Assembly (NCBI GenBank): GCA_023100825.1
Contig: CP095846.1
Location: 1,364,001-1,428,000, forward strand
DNA from: Nocardioidaceae bacterium SCSIO 66511
GTDB taxonomy: Bacteria; Actinomycetota; Actinomycetes; Propionibacteriales; Nocardioidaceae
Direction: 5' to 3'
DNA length: 64,000 bases
This document shows positions 27,746 through 36,845 of this stretch, in pieces (position 1 is the first letter of the stretch; every line of letters begins with the position of its first letter). The notes beneath the pieces were generated by a model. It was not told where the DNA came from. It was given only the letters and a program-made list of their open reading frames with translations, and did no database searches. A program made the translations under genes and the position numbers.

Positions 27746-27925
27746 ATGAGTATGGGCGTCGGCGGAGGCGGACGAGCGGATCCGACTCGCACCAAAGAGG
27801 GTGCCAAGGCAGTCATGGCCGAACGGAATCTGGTACGCGACCGCTACCAAGCGAAGCGTCAGCGTGACCGCGAGTTCTTCGCCGCGGTCAGGCGGCGCAT
27901 TCGGGGTCTGTTCTCTCGATCCTGA
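27746..27925 (+). CDS. Small basic hypothetical protein
   Basis: 59-residue frame starting MSMGVGGGGRADPTRTK and rich in Arg/Lys with an amphipathic C-terminal helix (KRQRDREFFAAVRRRIRGLF). GC-rich third positions are moderately consistent with coding. A GGTGGTG stretch precedes the start but no clear ribosome-binding site. Lies 55 bp after cysM in the same direction. No family recognised; it may be chance. Confidence 0.4.
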   Translation: MSMGVGGGGRADPTRTKEGAKAVMAERNLVRDRYQAKRQRDREFFAAVRRRIRGLFSRS

Positions 27926-27992
27926 TACTCGGACCGGCTGCTGAAGATCCACGGTGCGCCGACGCCGCATCCTCGGTCGGCCAGTGCCTGTC

Positions 27993-29162
27993 TCATTGGC
28001 TGCCGTGCGTCCTCTTCAACGCCGTGCAGACTGCCGCCTCGAACACCGTCCGCAGGCGCGCGAACTGCTTTGGCGGCACGACCCTCGGCGCCACCTGCTG
28101 ATTGGTCGATACGACGACCGAACGACGCCCGTCCTTCGTGGCGGCCATGAACTGCGTGTAACCCGCCGTGTTGCCCGTGTGCCCGTACACCGTGCCGCAG
28201 CGGGTGCGGTAGCGGAACACCGCTAGTCCGGCAGAGTTGCGGCCGGGGCCGGGCGGTTCGGAGCCGCCGGTACGAAAGGCGAACTGACGGTGCTGCATCG
28301 CCCTCCCGAACAGCTTGCGGCCCACGTACGCACGGATGAAGCGGTTCTGGTCGGCCGGTGTCGACACGATGCCGCCCGAGGCCCAGGCGTACCCGGCGGC
28401 GAACGCGTTCGTCACGTCCTCCGGCGTGCCGTCGTCGGCCCGCTGGTAGCCGCGGATCGATGGCGACGGCATACGTACGCCCCGTGGCAGGCTCGTGCCG
28501 CGAAGCCCGAGCGGTCGTAGCACCTGACGGGCTAGCATCCGTTCGTACGAGCGCCCGGTCGCGTCCTCAACCATCAGCGCGGCCGCGATGTTGTCGCTGT
28601 TGGAGTACTGGTACCGCGTGCCTGGCCGGAATTCGGGGCGCTCATCGGCGACGAAGCGAAGCAGCCGGCGCGGGCTCGGCGCTCGCCGCAGATGGTTCGA
28701 CAGGTACGTGCGGAATCCCTCATCGCCGCTGTAGTCCGGGAGCCCGCTGGTGTGGTGGAGCAGTTGACCCAGGGTGATGCGATGCCACGACCGCGGGGTC
28801 CACGGGAGGCGATCACCGACCGTGTCGTTCAGCCGCACTCGGCCGCGCTCGGCGAGTGACAGCACGACGGCGCCGCTGTATGCCTTGGCGGTGCTCGCGA
28901 CGCGCATGTGCAGGTTCGGCCGCATGGGTGCCGATGACTCCAGGTCGGCGACTCCGGTGGAGTACGTGCGTCGCTGATGGCCCTTCTGCACAACGACGAT
29001 CACGCCAGGCGGACCGTTCGGTTGGTCGACCAGGGCGGCCATGGCCGCACGGAGTTCCCGGGTCGCGGTCGACGGCGCGTCGTGCGGCGGCCCCGCGTAC
29101 ACGCCGGGCCCGACGACTGTGAGTGTTGCCGTCATCGCGACGGCGAGCAGTGGACGGATCAT
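27993..29162 (-). CDS. Secreted serine hydrolase, beta-lactamase/DD-peptidase family
   Basis: 389 residues with a signal peptide (hydrophobic 5-23, then an Ala-Gly cleavage region). Class C beta-lactamase-like motifs: nucleophile STAK (about 91-94), YSN (about 187-189) and HTGNTAG in place of KTG. These proteins include DD-carboxypeptidases, EstB-type esterases and penicillin-binding proteins; specificity unclear. Alone on the minus strand, 169 bp from the GAF regulator gene downstream in coordinates. Confidence 0.85.
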   Translation of the reverse strand: MIRPLLAVAMTATLTVVGPGVYAGPPHDAPSTATRELRAAMAALVDQPNGPPGVIVVVQKGHQRRTYSTGVADLESSAPMRPNLHMRVASTAKAYSGAVVLSLAERGRVRLNDTVGDRLPWTPRSWHRITLGQLLHHTSGLPDYSGDEGFRTYLSNHLRRAPSPRRLLRFVADERPEFRPGTRYQYSNSDNIAAALMVEDATGRSYERMLARQVLRPLGLRGTSLPRGVRMPSPSIRGYQRADDGTPEDVTNAFAAGYAWASGGIVSTPADQNRFIRAYVGRKLFGRAMQHRQFAFRTGGSEPPGPGRNSAGLAVFRYRTRCGTVYGHTGNTAGYTQFMAATKDGRRSVVVSTNQQVAPRVVPPKQFARLRTVFEAAVCTALKRTHGSQ

Positions 29163-29331
29163 GTGACACCATCGATCCTTCGGCGGACGGTGCGATCACG
29201 GATTCGTCGCGTCGAGCCGCCCCGGAGATCCGGTTCCGTCAACGTACCCGCCGACGCGGGGCGGGCGCAGCAGAATGCCGAAGTGGATCGAGACGCGACC
29301 GGTAGAGGTCAGCGATGTATGCAGAAACCTC

Positions 29332-30399
29332 TCAGGTCGTGTCGATCCTGCCGGCGATGCGGTACGGCGCGGCCTGTAGTCGGTTTCCGAGGATTCGACG
29401 CAGCCGGGTGATCTCCCCGCGAACTGTCGACACCTTCGCCGGGTCGCCGTAGACGTACTCGGCGAGGTCTGCGGCCGACAGTCCGACCGGGTGTGCGAGC
29501 AGGGCGCGTACGTACGCCGTGTGCCGAACACTCAAGGTGTGCTGCCTGTCGCCGATCGCGACGGTGGCTCGCTCGCGGTCGCGGATGCGCACACTCAGGG
29601 CGGGCTGCTGCGACGGGAGACCGACAACGACGTAAGGCCCTTCGGGGCCGAGCGGCTCGACCTCGACCAGTTGACCGTCCGGGGCGTACTGCTCGCCGGA
29701 TACGACGGGTATGCCGAGCGAGCCGAGCCAGCCGGCCGGCGCAGCGCGGAGGACGCGGCCGTCGGCACCGACGAGTGCGACCCGCCGCCCGGCATGCCAA
29801 GCGATGCGATCGGAGAAGCGGTCGAGCATCTGTAGATCGCGGTCCAGCTGCATGCGTTGCAGCTGCGCCTCCGCGAGACGTGCGGCTTGCGTGACGACCG
29901 TCAGCGTGAGTGCGTTCGCCGATCCAGCGGGCGCAGTGACGTCGAGGACTCCGAGCACTCGCCCGTTGACGTGGTCACGGATCGGGGCGGCGGAGCAGGT
30001 GAAGTCGCCTACTGCGCGCAGGAAGTGCTCGCGCCCCCGAACCTGATATGGGCGGCCGAGCGTGAGCACCGTACCGACACCGTTCGTACCGACGGTGTCC
30101 TCGTGCCAACACGCTCCTGGGACAAGGTTCGCCCGCTCGGCTGCGGCGCGCGCCGTTCCGCGGCCGGCGTTCCACAACAGGCGTCCGGTGTTGTCGCTGA
30201 GGAATACGAGGTGCCCGTCCATCCGAGTGACTGCTGCGAGCTCACCGAGCATCATCGGCCATGCGCCCTGAAGCCCGCTTCTCGCCCGAGTCGCGCGTAG
30301 GGCGCCGCCGTCGACATTGGCCGGCCAACGCGGGTTGTCGGGATCGACACCCGCGCGCAATGCCCGTCGCCACGAACCGCGCACCTCGGTGGGGATCAT
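29332..30399 (-). CDS. GAF domain transcriptional regulator (AcoR-like without AAA domain)
   Basis: 355 residues. The N-terminal part (WRRALRAGVDPDNP, then VFLSDNTGRLLW and WHEDTVGTNGVGT, about 5-150) matches the sensor half of AcoR/NifA-type activators including the conserved GTNGVGT of their GAF domain. There is no AAA+ sigma-54 module; instead the last 90 residues carry a winged-helix-like segment (RHTAYVRALLAHPVGLSAADLAEYVYG). ATG 30399 has a GAGGAGG site; upstream ATGs lack one. Divergent from the alpha/beta hydrolase gene (110 bp apart), its likely target. Confidence 0.78.
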   Translation of the reverse strand: MIPTEVRGSWRRALRAGVDPDNPRWPANVDGGALRATRARSGLQGAWPMMLGELAAVTRMDGHLVFLSDNTGRLLWNAGRGTARAAAERANLVPGACWHEDTVGTNGVGTVLTLGRPYQVRGREHFLRAVGDFTCSAAPIRDHVNGRVLGVLDVTAPAGSANALTLTVVTQAARLAEAQLQRMQLDRDLQMLDRFSDRIAWHAGRRVALVGADGRVLRAAPAGWLGSLGIPVVSGEQYAPDGQLVEVEPLGPEGPYVVVGLPSQQPALSVRIRDRERATVAIGDRQHTLSVRHTAYVRALLAHPVGLSAADLAEYVYGDPAKVSTVRGEITRLRRILGNRLQAAPYRIAGRIDTT

Positions 30400-30509
30400 G
30401 CGTCCTCCTCGGTCAGACCGCATTTGCAGCATCCTGCAGCCCTTCCGCGACGGCTGCGGTGCGCAATGCGCCGAGGATACGTTCACCGTCGTCGGACGAA
30501 CAACACACG

Positions 30510-31328
30510 ATGGGATTCACGATGGCGTACCTGACCCTTCCCGATGGCCTGCCCCTGTACTACGAGGACGACGGGCAGGGACCCGCCGTCGTGCTCATCC
30601 ATGGCTGGACCATGAACGGCACCTTCTTCGCCGGGAACGTACCGGCTCTGTCGGCTGCGCACCGGGTGATCAACGTCGACCTGCGCGGCCACGGCCAATC
30701 AGGCAAGACGGACGCCGGGCACACGATCGCGCAGTACGCGGCCGATGTGCACTACCTGATCCGCGCCTTGGACCTCGGCAAGGTCAGCCTGGTCGGCTGG
30801 TCGATGGGCACGGCCGTGATCTTGTCGTTCGTGGAGCAGTTCGGTACGAGCATGGTGCGTTCGACCGCTCTCGTCGACCAGTCGCCGCGGTTCCTCAGCG
30901 CTCCCGACTGGGATTTCTCGCTGTTCGGCTCGTACACACCGGCCGACATCACGGAGCTGGTTCAAGGGATGCACCACGCCCGACCGCTCGTCGCGAAGCC
31001 GTTCATCGCCGACTGCTTCGCCGACACGCCGCCCGACGAGGTCGTAGACGCGGTGTACGCCGAGACGACCAAGATGAGCACCGGCGCCGCTGTGGCTGTC
31101 TGGTTCGATATGGCGTACGCCGACTACCGTGCGGTGCTCCCAGCAGTCGACGTACCGACGCTGCTGGCGTACGGCGCCCGGAGCAAGATCTTCCCCGGTG
31201 ATCTGGACGCCTGGATTGCGGAGCGGTTGCCCGACGCACAGGTCGTGTCGTTCGAGCAGAGCGGTCATGCGCCGTTCAGCGAGGAGCCGGAGTTGTTCAA
31301 CGAGAAGCTGCTGGGGTTTCTCGGCTGA
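30510..31328 (+). CDS. Alpha/beta hydrolase
   Basis: 272 residues from ATG 30510 (ATG 30522 equally plausible). Oxyanion motif LIHGWTMNG, DLRGHGQSG, nucleophile elbow GWSMG, an acidic residue at about 224 in the region around GARSKIFPGD and the catalytic His in SGHAPFSEEP. Belongs to the large esterase/haloperoxidase/epoxide hydrolase group; substrate unknown. Likely controlled by the divergent GAF regulator. Its last 64 bp overlap the 3' end of the convergent gene. Confidence 0.82.
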   Translation: MGFTMAYLTLPDGLPLYYEDDGQGPAVVLIHGWTMNGTFFAGNVPALSAAHRVINVDLRGHGQSGKTDAGHTIAQYAADVHYLIRALDLGKVSLVGWSMGTAVILSFVEQFGTSMVRSTALVDQSPRFLSAPDWDFSLFGSYTPADITELVQGMHHARPLVAKPFIADCFADTPPDEVVDAVYAETTKMSTGAAVAVWFDMAYADYRAVLPAVDVPTLLAYGARSKIFPGDLDAWIAERLPDAQVVSFEQSGHAPFSEEPELFNEKLLGFLG

Positions 31329-32719
31329 GCTCGACGTCCTAAGCGTCGCATCAGCACGAGGTCACCGTGGGTGCCGTAGCCGAGTATGCGGTTGCCCCAC
31401 GGTGTGCCGTCGAAGGTCAGCATCCGCTCTGTGCCTTCCTCGTCGGCCGGGATCAGCTGCGGATGCGGGATGTTCGTGCCGTACGTTGCGTCGAGCGAAC
31501 CGATCCGCTTCAGGTCGAGGTCGTAGACGGGGTAGTCGCGGGCATGTCCGTCGCTCGCGAGCACCCGCCATTCACCGTCGAGCTGTGCGATGACCGGACC
31601 CTCGCACTGCTCGTGGTCCGTGTCGGCGCCGATCGCGGTCAGGTCGTCGTACGCTCCGCCGGCGGACGAGGCGGCGAGCGCGGGGTGGAAGCGGAACGGC
31701 TCCTGGGACGGGCTCTCGACGTACGCGATGTGCCAGCGATCTGCGATGCGGGTCAGCGCAGGGTCCCAGGCGCTCTGCTCGGTCGGCAGCGCGAGCCGGT
31801 CGGTTTCGAGCACATGGACACCGCTCAGGATGTCGAGACCGGTGACCGCGTGGCGTACGTGGACTCCGCGCTGCGGAGTGAAGTCGCCCCAGCTGCTCGC
31901 CACGACGATGCAGCGGTCGCCGTCGATGACGATCTGGCCCGCGTGGTCGCCGAGCAGTAACCCGTCGCGGCGGGTGTAGAGGTGCGCGACCTGGGTGAGC
32001 TCGTCCGGTGCGTCGAGGTCGAGTGCGAAGACTCCCCAGTGTGCTTGTTGGAAGAAGCCCATGCCGGCGCAGGTCATCGTGACGTACGTGCGGCCGTCGC
32101 GTACGTACGGAGCGCCGTCGGCGTACTGCACGAGGTGCGGGTCGCGGACTCCGGTCATGCCGAACGGGCCGGCGCGTACGTCGCGCACGGTGACCGAGCC
32201 GGGCCCGGACGTGCCCCAGGTGTAGTTGAGCCTGCCGAGCACCTCGGGGTCGCGAAGGTCGACCAGCCGCGACACCTCGACGCGGGATGTGGCAATCGGC
32301 CGCCACCCGCGTCCGGAGTCTACGACGGCGGTGACCTGGTTCTCGCAGACGACGAACGCAAGCCTGTGCAGGGTCGCGCCTCCGATGCGCCGCGACCTCA
32401 GCCGGTGACGTACGCCGTCGACGATGACGACGATCCGCGCCCGTCGACGCCGGGGGTCGTACTCGACCAGGACGCCGTCGCCGTCGGGTGCGGTGAGCCC
32501 GAGCGAGACGGGCGCGTCGGCCGCCTCGACCCCTAGCTCGATCGCGGCGTACGGCGCCGGCGGGCTCGTTCGGCAACGGTGCAGGTGGTCGAGGCTGCCG
32601 CCTCGATCGACGCGCTGCTCGAAGCCGGGTGAGACGATCGCGAAGGGGCGCGAGCGGGCGTACTCGCCGAGTCGCGGCCCGCCGATTCGGGGCGTTGCCA
32701 TCACGTCTGTGTCCACCAC
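31265..32719 (-). CDS. Hypothetical protein, possible five-bladed beta-propeller (GH43-like)
   Basis: 484 residues (ATG 32701 is an alternative start, 478 residues). No signal peptide. The middle and C-terminal parts contain repeated beta-propeller-like phrases: GVRDPHLVQYADGAPYV, GRTYVTMTCAGMG, AHWGVFALDLDAPD, QSAWDPALTRIADRWHIAYVES and QCEGPVIAQLDGEWRV, reminiscent of glycoside hydrolase families 43/32/62. The usual catalytic Asp/Glu pattern cannot be verified by eye. Overlaps the 3' end of the convergent hydrolase gene by 64 bp. Function unknown. Confidence 0.6.
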   Translation of the reverse strand: MVDTDVMATPRIGGPRLGEYARSRPFAIVSPGFEQRVDRGGSLDHLHRCRTSPPAPYAAIELGVEAADAPVSLGLTAPDGDGVLVEYDPRRRRARIVVIVDGVRHRLRSRRIGGATLHRLAFVVCENQVTAVVDSGRGWRPIATSRVEVSRLVDLRDPEVLGRLNYTWGTSGPGSVTVRDVRAGPFGMTGVRDPHLVQYADGAPYVRDGRTYVTMTCAGMGFFQQAHWGVFALDLDAPDELTQVAHLYTRRDGLLLGDHAGQIVIDGDRCIVVASSWGDFTPQRGVHVRHAVTGLDILSGVHVLETDRLALPTEQSAWDPALTRIADRWHIAYVESPSQEPFRFHPALAASSAGGAYDDLTAIGADTDHEQCEGPVIAQLDGEWRVLASDGHARDYPVYDLDLKRIGSLDATYGTNIPHPQLIPADEEGTERMLTFDGTPWGNRILGYGTHGDLVLMRRLGRRAQPRNPSSFSLNNSGSSLNGA

Positions 32720-32767
32720 CTAGCCAGCCTATCGACCGCGGGATAATCTTCGAACCGTGCGAGGGCA

Positions 32768-33778
32768 ATGCTGATGCGGGTCTCCGGAGTCGACCCGGTA
32801 GTCGTGTTTTCGGGGAGTGCGCATGAGGCGCTCGCGTTGCGGATCTGCGCGCAGTTGGGAGTCGAGCTGTCGCCGGCGCCCGTGACCAGGTTCAGCAACG
32901 ACTGCCTGCAGGTGCAGCTGCAAGCGAACTGCCGGCAGCGCGACGTCTACGTAGTGCAGCCGCTCGTACCCCCGACGCAGGAGCACCTGATGGAGCTACT
33001 GCTGATGCTCGATGCTGCTCGGGGCGCGTCCGCGGCGCAGGTCACTGCGGTGATCCCGCACTTCGCGTACGCGAGGTCGGATAAGAAGGACGCATCGCGT
33101 ATCTCGATCGGAGGCCGGCTCGTGGCCGATCTGCTGGTCGCTGCCGGGGCGGACCGCGTGCTGACGATGACACTGCACGCCCCGCAGGTGCACGGGTTCT
33201 TCTCCGTTCCGGTCGACCATCTGACCGCCATCGGCGCGCTGGCCGATCACTTCCGCGCACACGAACTGAGCAACACGGTCGTGGTGTCGCCGGACTTCGG
33301 CAACGCGAAGACCGCGACCCAGTTCGCCCGGCTCCTCGGCCTCGACGTCGCGGCCGGCAACAAGCGCCGCCTGGCCGACGACCGTGTGGTCGTCGACTCG
33401 ATCGTCGGCGAGGTGAGCGGTAAACAAGCGATCATTCTCGATGACGAGATCGCGACCGGCGGATCGATCGTGCAGCTGCTGGAAAGCCTTGCCCAGCAGG
33501 GATGTACTCGCGCTGCGGTCGCGACCACGCATGGGCTGTTCACCGGGCCGGCGGTCGAACGTCTCCGAGGTCATCCGGCGATCCACGAGATCGTCACGAC
33601 TGACACCGTGCCCCCGCCGCCGGTCGACTGGCCCGAGCTCTCCGTACGCTCGGTTGCGCCCTTGTTTGCCGAGGCGATCGCGCGGATCCACGCGGGTGAG
33701 TCGGTGAGCAGCTTGTTCGACGGCGTCGATCCCACGCACGCCCCGCCACAACCCAAGCTTCCGTTCGGTGACCGCTGA
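32768..33778 (+). CDS. Ribose-phosphate pyrophosphokinase paralogue
   Basis: PRPP synthetase-like protein, 336 residues. Motifs: FSGSAHEALA at the N-terminus, YARSDKKDASRISI (about 103), LHAPQVHGFF (about 136), NKRR of the flexible loop (about 198), and DDEIATGGSI as PRPP-binding site. The housekeeping enzyme usually shows DDMIDTGGT at that point, so this is a distinct paralogue. Starts ATG 32768 (or ATG 32774). Its stop is 10 bp inside the overlapping next gene, so the two are translationally coupled. Produces PRPP if active; the separate operon hints at a specialised demand. Confidence 0.8.
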   Translation: MLMRVSGVDPVVVFSGSAHEALALRICAQLGVELSPAPVTRFSNDCLQVQLQANCRQRDVYVVQPLVPPTQEHLMELLLMLDAARGASAAQVTAVIPHFAYARSDKKDASRISIGGRLVADLLVAAGADRVLTMTLHAPQVHGFFSVPVDHLTAIGALADHFRAHELSNTVVVSPDFGNAKTATQFARLLGLDVAAGNKRRLADDRVVVDSIVGEVSGKQAIILDDEIATGGSIVQLLESLAQQGCTRAAVATTHGLFTGPAVERLRGHPAIHEIVTTDTVPPPPVDWPELSVRSVAPLFAEAIARIHAGESVSSLFDGVDPTHAPPQPKLPFGDR

Positions 33779-34895
33779 CCTGATGGCGGCGGCGGTCGCC
33801 GCCCTGGCCGATACCTGGGGACCAGTGCGTCTGTTGCCGATCGCGGAGCTCGGTGGCAGCAACCGCTCGGATGTATGGCGGGTTCGGGTACGCGCCCACC
33901 ATCCGCCGCCCAACGCCCCGCGTACGCTCGTCGTCAAGCGCTACAACGGCGACAACCCGGCGCCTTGGGCCCGTGAGGTCAGCGGTCTGGAGGCGGCCGA
34001 CGATCCGGCGATCGCGCCGCGGATACACGGTGCGCTGCCCAACCCGCGACTCGTCGTACTCGAGGATCTCGGCAACGCCTCCAACGTCGCCGACGCGTTA
34101 GCCGGTCGCAGTCCCAGCAACGCCGCGCGCGCCGTGTACGCGTGGACCGACACGATGGCACGGCTGCACGTGCGTACGCGCGACCGTGGCGCGGAGTTCG
34201 CCGAACGTCTCGCCAGCCGCGCACCGGACGCCCCGGCGCACGCCGTACCCGCGATGCTCGACACCGCCGCGACCACGCTCGAGGGCCAGCTCGGTGCGCT
34301 CGGGCTCACGGCGCCGTCAGGCTCGCTGGACTTGCTCCGCGGGTTGGGGGAGACGCTCGGGACCGATCGGCGGGCCGCACTGAGCCCGGCCGATGCCTGC
34401 CCCGACAACAATGTGCGCCGTCGGCAGGGTTTGGCACTGATCGACTTCGAGGCCGCGGAGTACCGCCACATCGCGTGGGACGTCGCCTATCTGCTGGTGC
34501 CGTGGCCGTCGTGCTGGAGCTCATGGCGACTGCCGGACCGCGTGGCCACGACCGCGTTCGAGCGGTATCGCAGGCACGTGGCGCACACGCTTCCGTACGT
34601 CGCCACCGACGAGTTCATGCACGACGTACGGCTGGCCGTGCTCGGCTGGACGATCGCGACGACGCCGTGGTTCCTGCCGCGGGCGCTCAAGGGCGGCACC
34701 CAGCTGTCGGTACATCCGGCGCCGAGCAGGCGGGCGATGATCCTGCATCGCCTGTCGATGTCGACGCGCCTCGGCGGCCCCGGCCCCTTGATCAAGCTCG
34801 CGTACGTACTCGAGCAGGAGCTTCGCCGGCGTTGGGGCGACGAGCCGCTCGCCCTCGCCCCCGCGTTCTGGCATCGACCCGCCCGGCCCCGCTGA
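33768..34895 (+). CDS. Aminoglycoside phosphotransferase-fold kinase-like protein
   Basis: 375 residues; GTG 33768 overlaps the PRPP-synthetase gene by 11 bp (ATG 33783 alternative). APH fold: N-lobe GGSNRSDVWRVRV and LVVKRYN lysine, catalytic loop DACPDNNV and Mg-binding LIDFEAAEYRH. The Brenner His is replaced (SPADACPDNN), as in some homologues with a CPDNN form. Substrate unknown; coupling with PRPP synthetase suggests a sugar or nucleotide ligand. The TGA stop lies in the 67-nt palindrome copy B, so the repeat supplies the gene end. Confidence 0.7.
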   Translation: MTADLMAAAVAALADTWGPVRLLPIAELGGSNRSDVWRVRVRAHHPPPNAPRTLVVKRYNGDNPAPWAREVSGLEAADDPAIAPRIHGALPNPRLVVLEDLGNASNVADALAGRSPSNAARAVYAWTDTMARLHVRTRDRGAEFAERLASRAPDAPAHAVPAMLDTAATTLEGQLGALGLTAPSGSLDLLRGLGETLGTDRRAALSPADACPDNNVRRRQGLALIDFEAAEYRHIAWDVAYLLVPWPSCWSSWRLPDRVATTAFERYRRHVAHTLPYVATDEFMHDVRLAVLGWTIATTPWFLPRALKGGTQLSVHPAPSRRAMILHRLSMSTRLGGPGPLIKLAYVLEQELRRRWGDEPLALAPAFWHRPARPR

Positions 34896-34954
34896 GCCGC
34901 ACGTTTCGGCCCCGAAATAGCAAAAATCGGGGCTGAAACGTGCGGCTCAGCGGG
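34888..34954. repeat. 67-nt palindromic repeat, copy B
   Basis: CCCGCTGAGCCGCACGTTTC and GAAACGTGCGGCTCAGCGGG arms extend into a 28-bp stem, with a single G-T wobble, around an 11-nt A-rich loop. Same length as copy A at 25805-25871. It contains the stop codon of the APH-like gene (34893-34895) and leads to the phosphoesterase gene. Confidence 0.75.
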
Positions 34955-35015
34955 CCGGTTCTGCCGGGAGCGGAAGCTCTTGTCGTACGACCCGCCGTGT
35001 CGCGACGATGGCGAC

Positions 35016-35774
35016 ATGAACGACACCGTCGCCGTACTCTCCGACATCCACGGCGTACTGCCCGTTCTCGACGCGGTGCTCGCGGAGCCGGCCGTCGCCT
35101 CTGCAGGGCGGCTCGTCGTGACAGGGGACCACGCCGCCGGACCGCAACCCGTCGAGGTGCTCGACCGCCTTACTTCGCTGGGCGACCGCGTCACCCTCGT
35201 ACGCGGCAACGCCGACCGTGAGCTGGTCGCACTCGCCGGTGGCGCCACGACCGAGATCCCCGACCCGATCGCGCCGTGGGCGGCCGGACAGCTCGAGCAA
35301 CGTCATGTCGCGCTGCTCGACTCGCTGCCGCATCCGGTCACGCTGCCGGTCGCCGGCTTCGGCGACGTCGCCTTCTGCCATGGAACACCCCGCGACGACG
35401 AAGAGGTCGTGCTCGTCGACACCCGGATGGAACGTTGGGCCGAGGCATTCGCCGACCTCTGCGATGACGTACGCACCGTCGTGTGCGGCCACACTCATAT
35501 GCCGTTCGTACGCCTCGTCGACCGCAGACTCGTCATCAACCCCGGCAGCGTCGGCATGCCGTACGGCAGCGTCGGCGGTCACTGGGCGCTGCTCGACGAT
35601 GGCTCGGTCACGTTGGGGCGCACGTCGATCGACGTCGACGCCGTCTGCGAACGGATCGCGGCTGAGTCGACCTATCCGGGCGTACAGGCCTGGGTCGACG
35701 AGTACATCCGCAGCGTTAACAGCGATGCCGACGCGCTAGCGGTCTTCGCTCCGCGTGACGGCCGGGATACGTGA
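35016..35774 (+). CDS. Metallophosphoesterase (YfcE/MJ0936 type)
   Basis: 252 residues from ATG 35016. Calcineurin-like motifs in order: SDIHG (about 8), GDHAAG (about 42), GNADRE (about 66), FCHGTPRDDEE (about 121) and CGHTHMPF (about 156). Cytoplasmic phosphodiesterase/phosphatase of unspecified substrate. Followed by the 58-nt palindrome and then the convergent SDR gene. Confidence 0.87.
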   Translation: MNDTVAVLSDIHGVLPVLDAVLAEPAVASAGRLVVTGDHAAGPQPVEVLDRLTSLGDRVTLVRGNADRELVALAGGATTEIPDPIAPWAAGQLEQRHVALLDSLPHPVTLPVAGFGDVAFCHGTPRDDEEVVLVDTRMERWAEAFADLCDDVRTVVCGHTHMPFVRLVDRRLVINPGSVGMPYGSVGGHWALLDDGSVTLGRTSIDVDAVCERIAAESTYPGVQAWVDEYIRSVNSDADALAVFAPRDGRDT

Positions 35775-35791
35775 TGCGGTGGTGGCCGTCT

Positions 35792-35849
35792 TTTTGTATC
35801 TATCACGCATAGCTTCAAACCTATTGGACCTCTGAGCGATAGATACAAA
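35792..35849. repeat. 58-nt palindromic repeat, copy 2
   Basis: TTTTGTATCTATC (35792-35804) and GATAGATACAAAA (35838-35850) form a 13-bp perfect inverted repeat around a variable middle. Same length and arms as copy 1 at 19610-19667. Located between the convergent phosphoesterase and SDR genes, 17 bp after one stop and 57 bp before the other; it may double as a bidirectional terminator. Confidence 0.65.
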
Positions 35850-35906
35850 ATCGGGACGGCGGCGAATCGGGCGGCGAATACGGCGGGGCCGCGGCCCCAG
35901 TCACGG

Positions 35907-36845
35907 CTAGCGGTAACCGGCGACGTTCGCGGGGAGACCGGGGTCCTGCACCTCTTGGACGTACGCCCAGCAGTCCGGGCGCGAGCCGTCGACGTCGGTC
36001 ACGTCGTACGTACGCCCGAGCTCACCGCTCGAAAGGCTGCGACCGTTGTAGCGCGCTCGGCCGGGATCGGCTGCGAGCGCCGCAATTCCGCGGGCCACGT
36101 ACGCCGGCGACTCCGAGATCGCGAAATGTGGCTCGTTCTCGATCGCGTCCTGCCAGGTGTCTTCGGTGACGCCGTAGACCTGCAGCATCATCTCCGAGCG
36201 AAGCCAGCCGGGGGTGACGGCGACGGCGACGCCGTCGTGCTCCTTCAGCTCCTCGCTCTGCGCGAGGGTCAACCGCTGCACGGCCGCCTTGACCAGGTCG
36301 TAGTACATGCCGACGCCGAAATCCCCGGCAATGCCTCGATAACGGGTGTTGTACTCGAACGTGCCGTCAGTCATCTCGATCACGAGCCCGCCCGGACGCT
36401 CGATCAGCAGCGAGAGCGCGTAGTGGCTGGTGATCGCATGCGTGTCGATGCCCATCCGGAGCATTCGCAGGCCGCCGGGCAGATCGTGCTCCCAGATCTT
36501 CTTGCCGAACTGCGCGTACCGGTCGCCGCCGAAGATGTCGTTGACGAGGATGTCCAGTCGCCCGTGCTCGGTACGGATGCGCGAGACCAGCTCTTCGACC
36601 TCACCGGGCTCGAGATGGTCGACGCGCAACGCGATCCCGGAACCGGCGGCAGCGATGCGCTCACCGGTCTCCTCGATCGTCTCCGGGCGGTCGATCTCGG
36701 AGGGTCCGTCGACGCGGCTACTGCGCCCCGTCGCATAGACGTACGCGCCCGCGCGGGCGAGCTCGACCGCGATCGCGCGCCCGGCGCCGCGCGTCGCGCC
36801 GGCGACCAGCGCGACCTTGCCGGACAGCGGTCGTTCATCACTCAT
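35907..36845 (-). CDS. Short-chain dehydrogenase/reductase (SDR)
   Basis: 312 residues from ATG 36845. NADP/NAD motif GATRGAGRAIA (about 18), VNDIFGGD in place of NNAG (about 108), and catalytic YxxxK in YYDLVKAAVQ. This variant is typical of an SDR group paired with TetR regulators. Substrate unknown. Overlaps the TetR gene by 4 bp, so the pair is co-transcribed under an operator at 37464-37491. Confidence 0.87.
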   Translation of the reverse strand: MSDERPLSGKVALVAGATRGAGRAIAVELARAGAYVYATGRSSRVDGPSEIDRPETIEETGERIAAAGSGIALRVDHLEPGEVEELVSRIRTEHGRLDILVNDIFGGDRYAQFGKKIWEHDLPGGLRMLRMGIDTHAITSHYALSLLIERPGGLVIEMTDGTFEYNTRYRGIAGDFGVGMYYDLVKAAVQRLTLAQSEELKEHDGVAVAVTPGWLRSEMMLQVYGVTEDTWQDAIENEPHFAISESPAYVARGIAALAADPGRARYNGRSLSSGELGRTYDVTDVDGSRPDCWAYVQEVQDPGLPANVAGYR

